DNA of 6,318 nt. Origin: Actinomycetota bacterium (GTDB lineage Bacteria > Actinomycetota > Geothermincolia > Fen-727 > Anoxymicrobiaceae). The translations under genes were made by a program, and so were the position numbers. The notes beneath the pieces are model-generated. The model worked only from the letters and a program-made list of their open reading frames with translations, did no database searches and had not been told where the DNA came from. The first letter of the stretch is position 1. Each line of letters starts with the position of its first letter. Location: the NCBI GenBank assembly GCA_016649525.1, contig JAENXM010000101.1, positions 1 to 6,318 on the forward strand, in the 5' to 3' direction. This document shows, one piece after another, positions 6,245-6,318 of the stretch.

Positions 6245-6273
6245 ATTTTATTTGTCGCCAATCCACGTTACAA
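6245..6273 (-). promoter_or_regulatory. Candidate sigma-70-type promoter of the M50-trpS-scpAB-rluB-aro block
   Basis: On the minus strand TTGTAA (complement of 6268-6273) is followed after exactly 17 bases by TAAAAT (complement of 6245-6250), matching the -35 and -10 consensus at 4 of 6 and 5 of 6 positions. It would start transcription about 25-35 bases before the M50 start codon. This is the only convincing promoter-like pair found ahead of the gene block. One weakness is that an upstream gene could still be reading through: one reading frame entering from the right edge stays open until a TAA at 6248-6250, overlapping the -10. Confidence 0.45.
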
Positions 6274-6318
6274 GCGGAAACAATTCAAGCCCGGGGGTGC
6301 GTCCGCCTGTAGACGTCC
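6274..6318 (-). other. Right-edge stretch, possibly the 3' end of an upstream gene
   Basis: All three minus-strand frames entering from the edge stop before the M50 gene: one at TAA 6268-6270, one at TAA 6248-6250, and one at a TGA near 6286-6288. Any could be the tail of an upstream gene, but 10-22 codons are too few to identify it. No terminator hairpin with a U-run is seen here. Confidence 0.25.

Noticed and set aside
6057..6266. Minus-strand open frame starting upstream of the M50 gene
   Set aside because: It overlaps the M50 gene in another frame, through the region encoding the HExxH motif and nearby conserved residues, and has no domain of its own.

Overview
The window is one block of genes, all read on the minus strand, from a bacterial chromosome. 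In order of transcription (right to left) it holds: a site-2-type M50 membrane metalloprotease, tryptophanyl-tRNA synthetase (trpS), the condensin kleisin subunit scpA, its partner scpB, a 23S rRNA pseudouridine synthase (rluB), a monofunctional AroH-type chorismate mutase, a type I-beta DAHP synthase (aroF), and prephenate dehydrogenase (tyrA), which runs off the left edge inside its C-terminal ACT domain. No mobile element, CRISPR array, tRNA or rRNA gene was seen.

The genes are packed like a single operon. Gaps are 10 to 44 bases; scpA/scpB overlap by 11 bases and scpB/rluB by 92. No intrinsic terminator was found between any pair. The only good promoter candidate lies upstream of the M50 gene at 6245-6273, and a short hairpin (6220-6241) sits between it and that gene's ribosome binding site. 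Most genes have a strong purine-rich Shine-Dalgarno sequence, and GTG and TTG starts are frequent.

Functionally there are two modules. The right part (M50, trpS, scpA, scpB, rluB) is a housekeeping neighbourhood that I recall from Gram-positive-type genomes. The left part (aroH, aroF, tyrA) covers the entry step of the shikimate pathway plus the chorismate-to-prephenate and prephenate-to-hydroxyphenylpyruvate steps toward tyrosine. Two of these enzymes carry probable allosteric domains: a ferredoxin-like N-terminal domain on AroF and an ACT domain on TyrA, so end-product feedback is likely at both ends. The TrpRS links aromatic amino acid supply to tRNA charging only by position; no T-box or trp leader is visible.

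The organism looks like a moderately GC-rich bacterium, perhaps an anaerobic Bacillota or deep-branching Actinomycetota lineage. This is inferred from gene order, AroH-type chorismate mutase, strong Shine-Dalgarno sequences, and a four-cysteine motif in TrpRS resembling the [4Fe-4S] site of Thermotoga maritima TrpRS. I found no undescribed multi-gene system. The points most worth checking are the TrpRS cysteine motif, the 92-base scpB/rluB overlap, and the two starts where a GTG is probably a decoy for a TTG.
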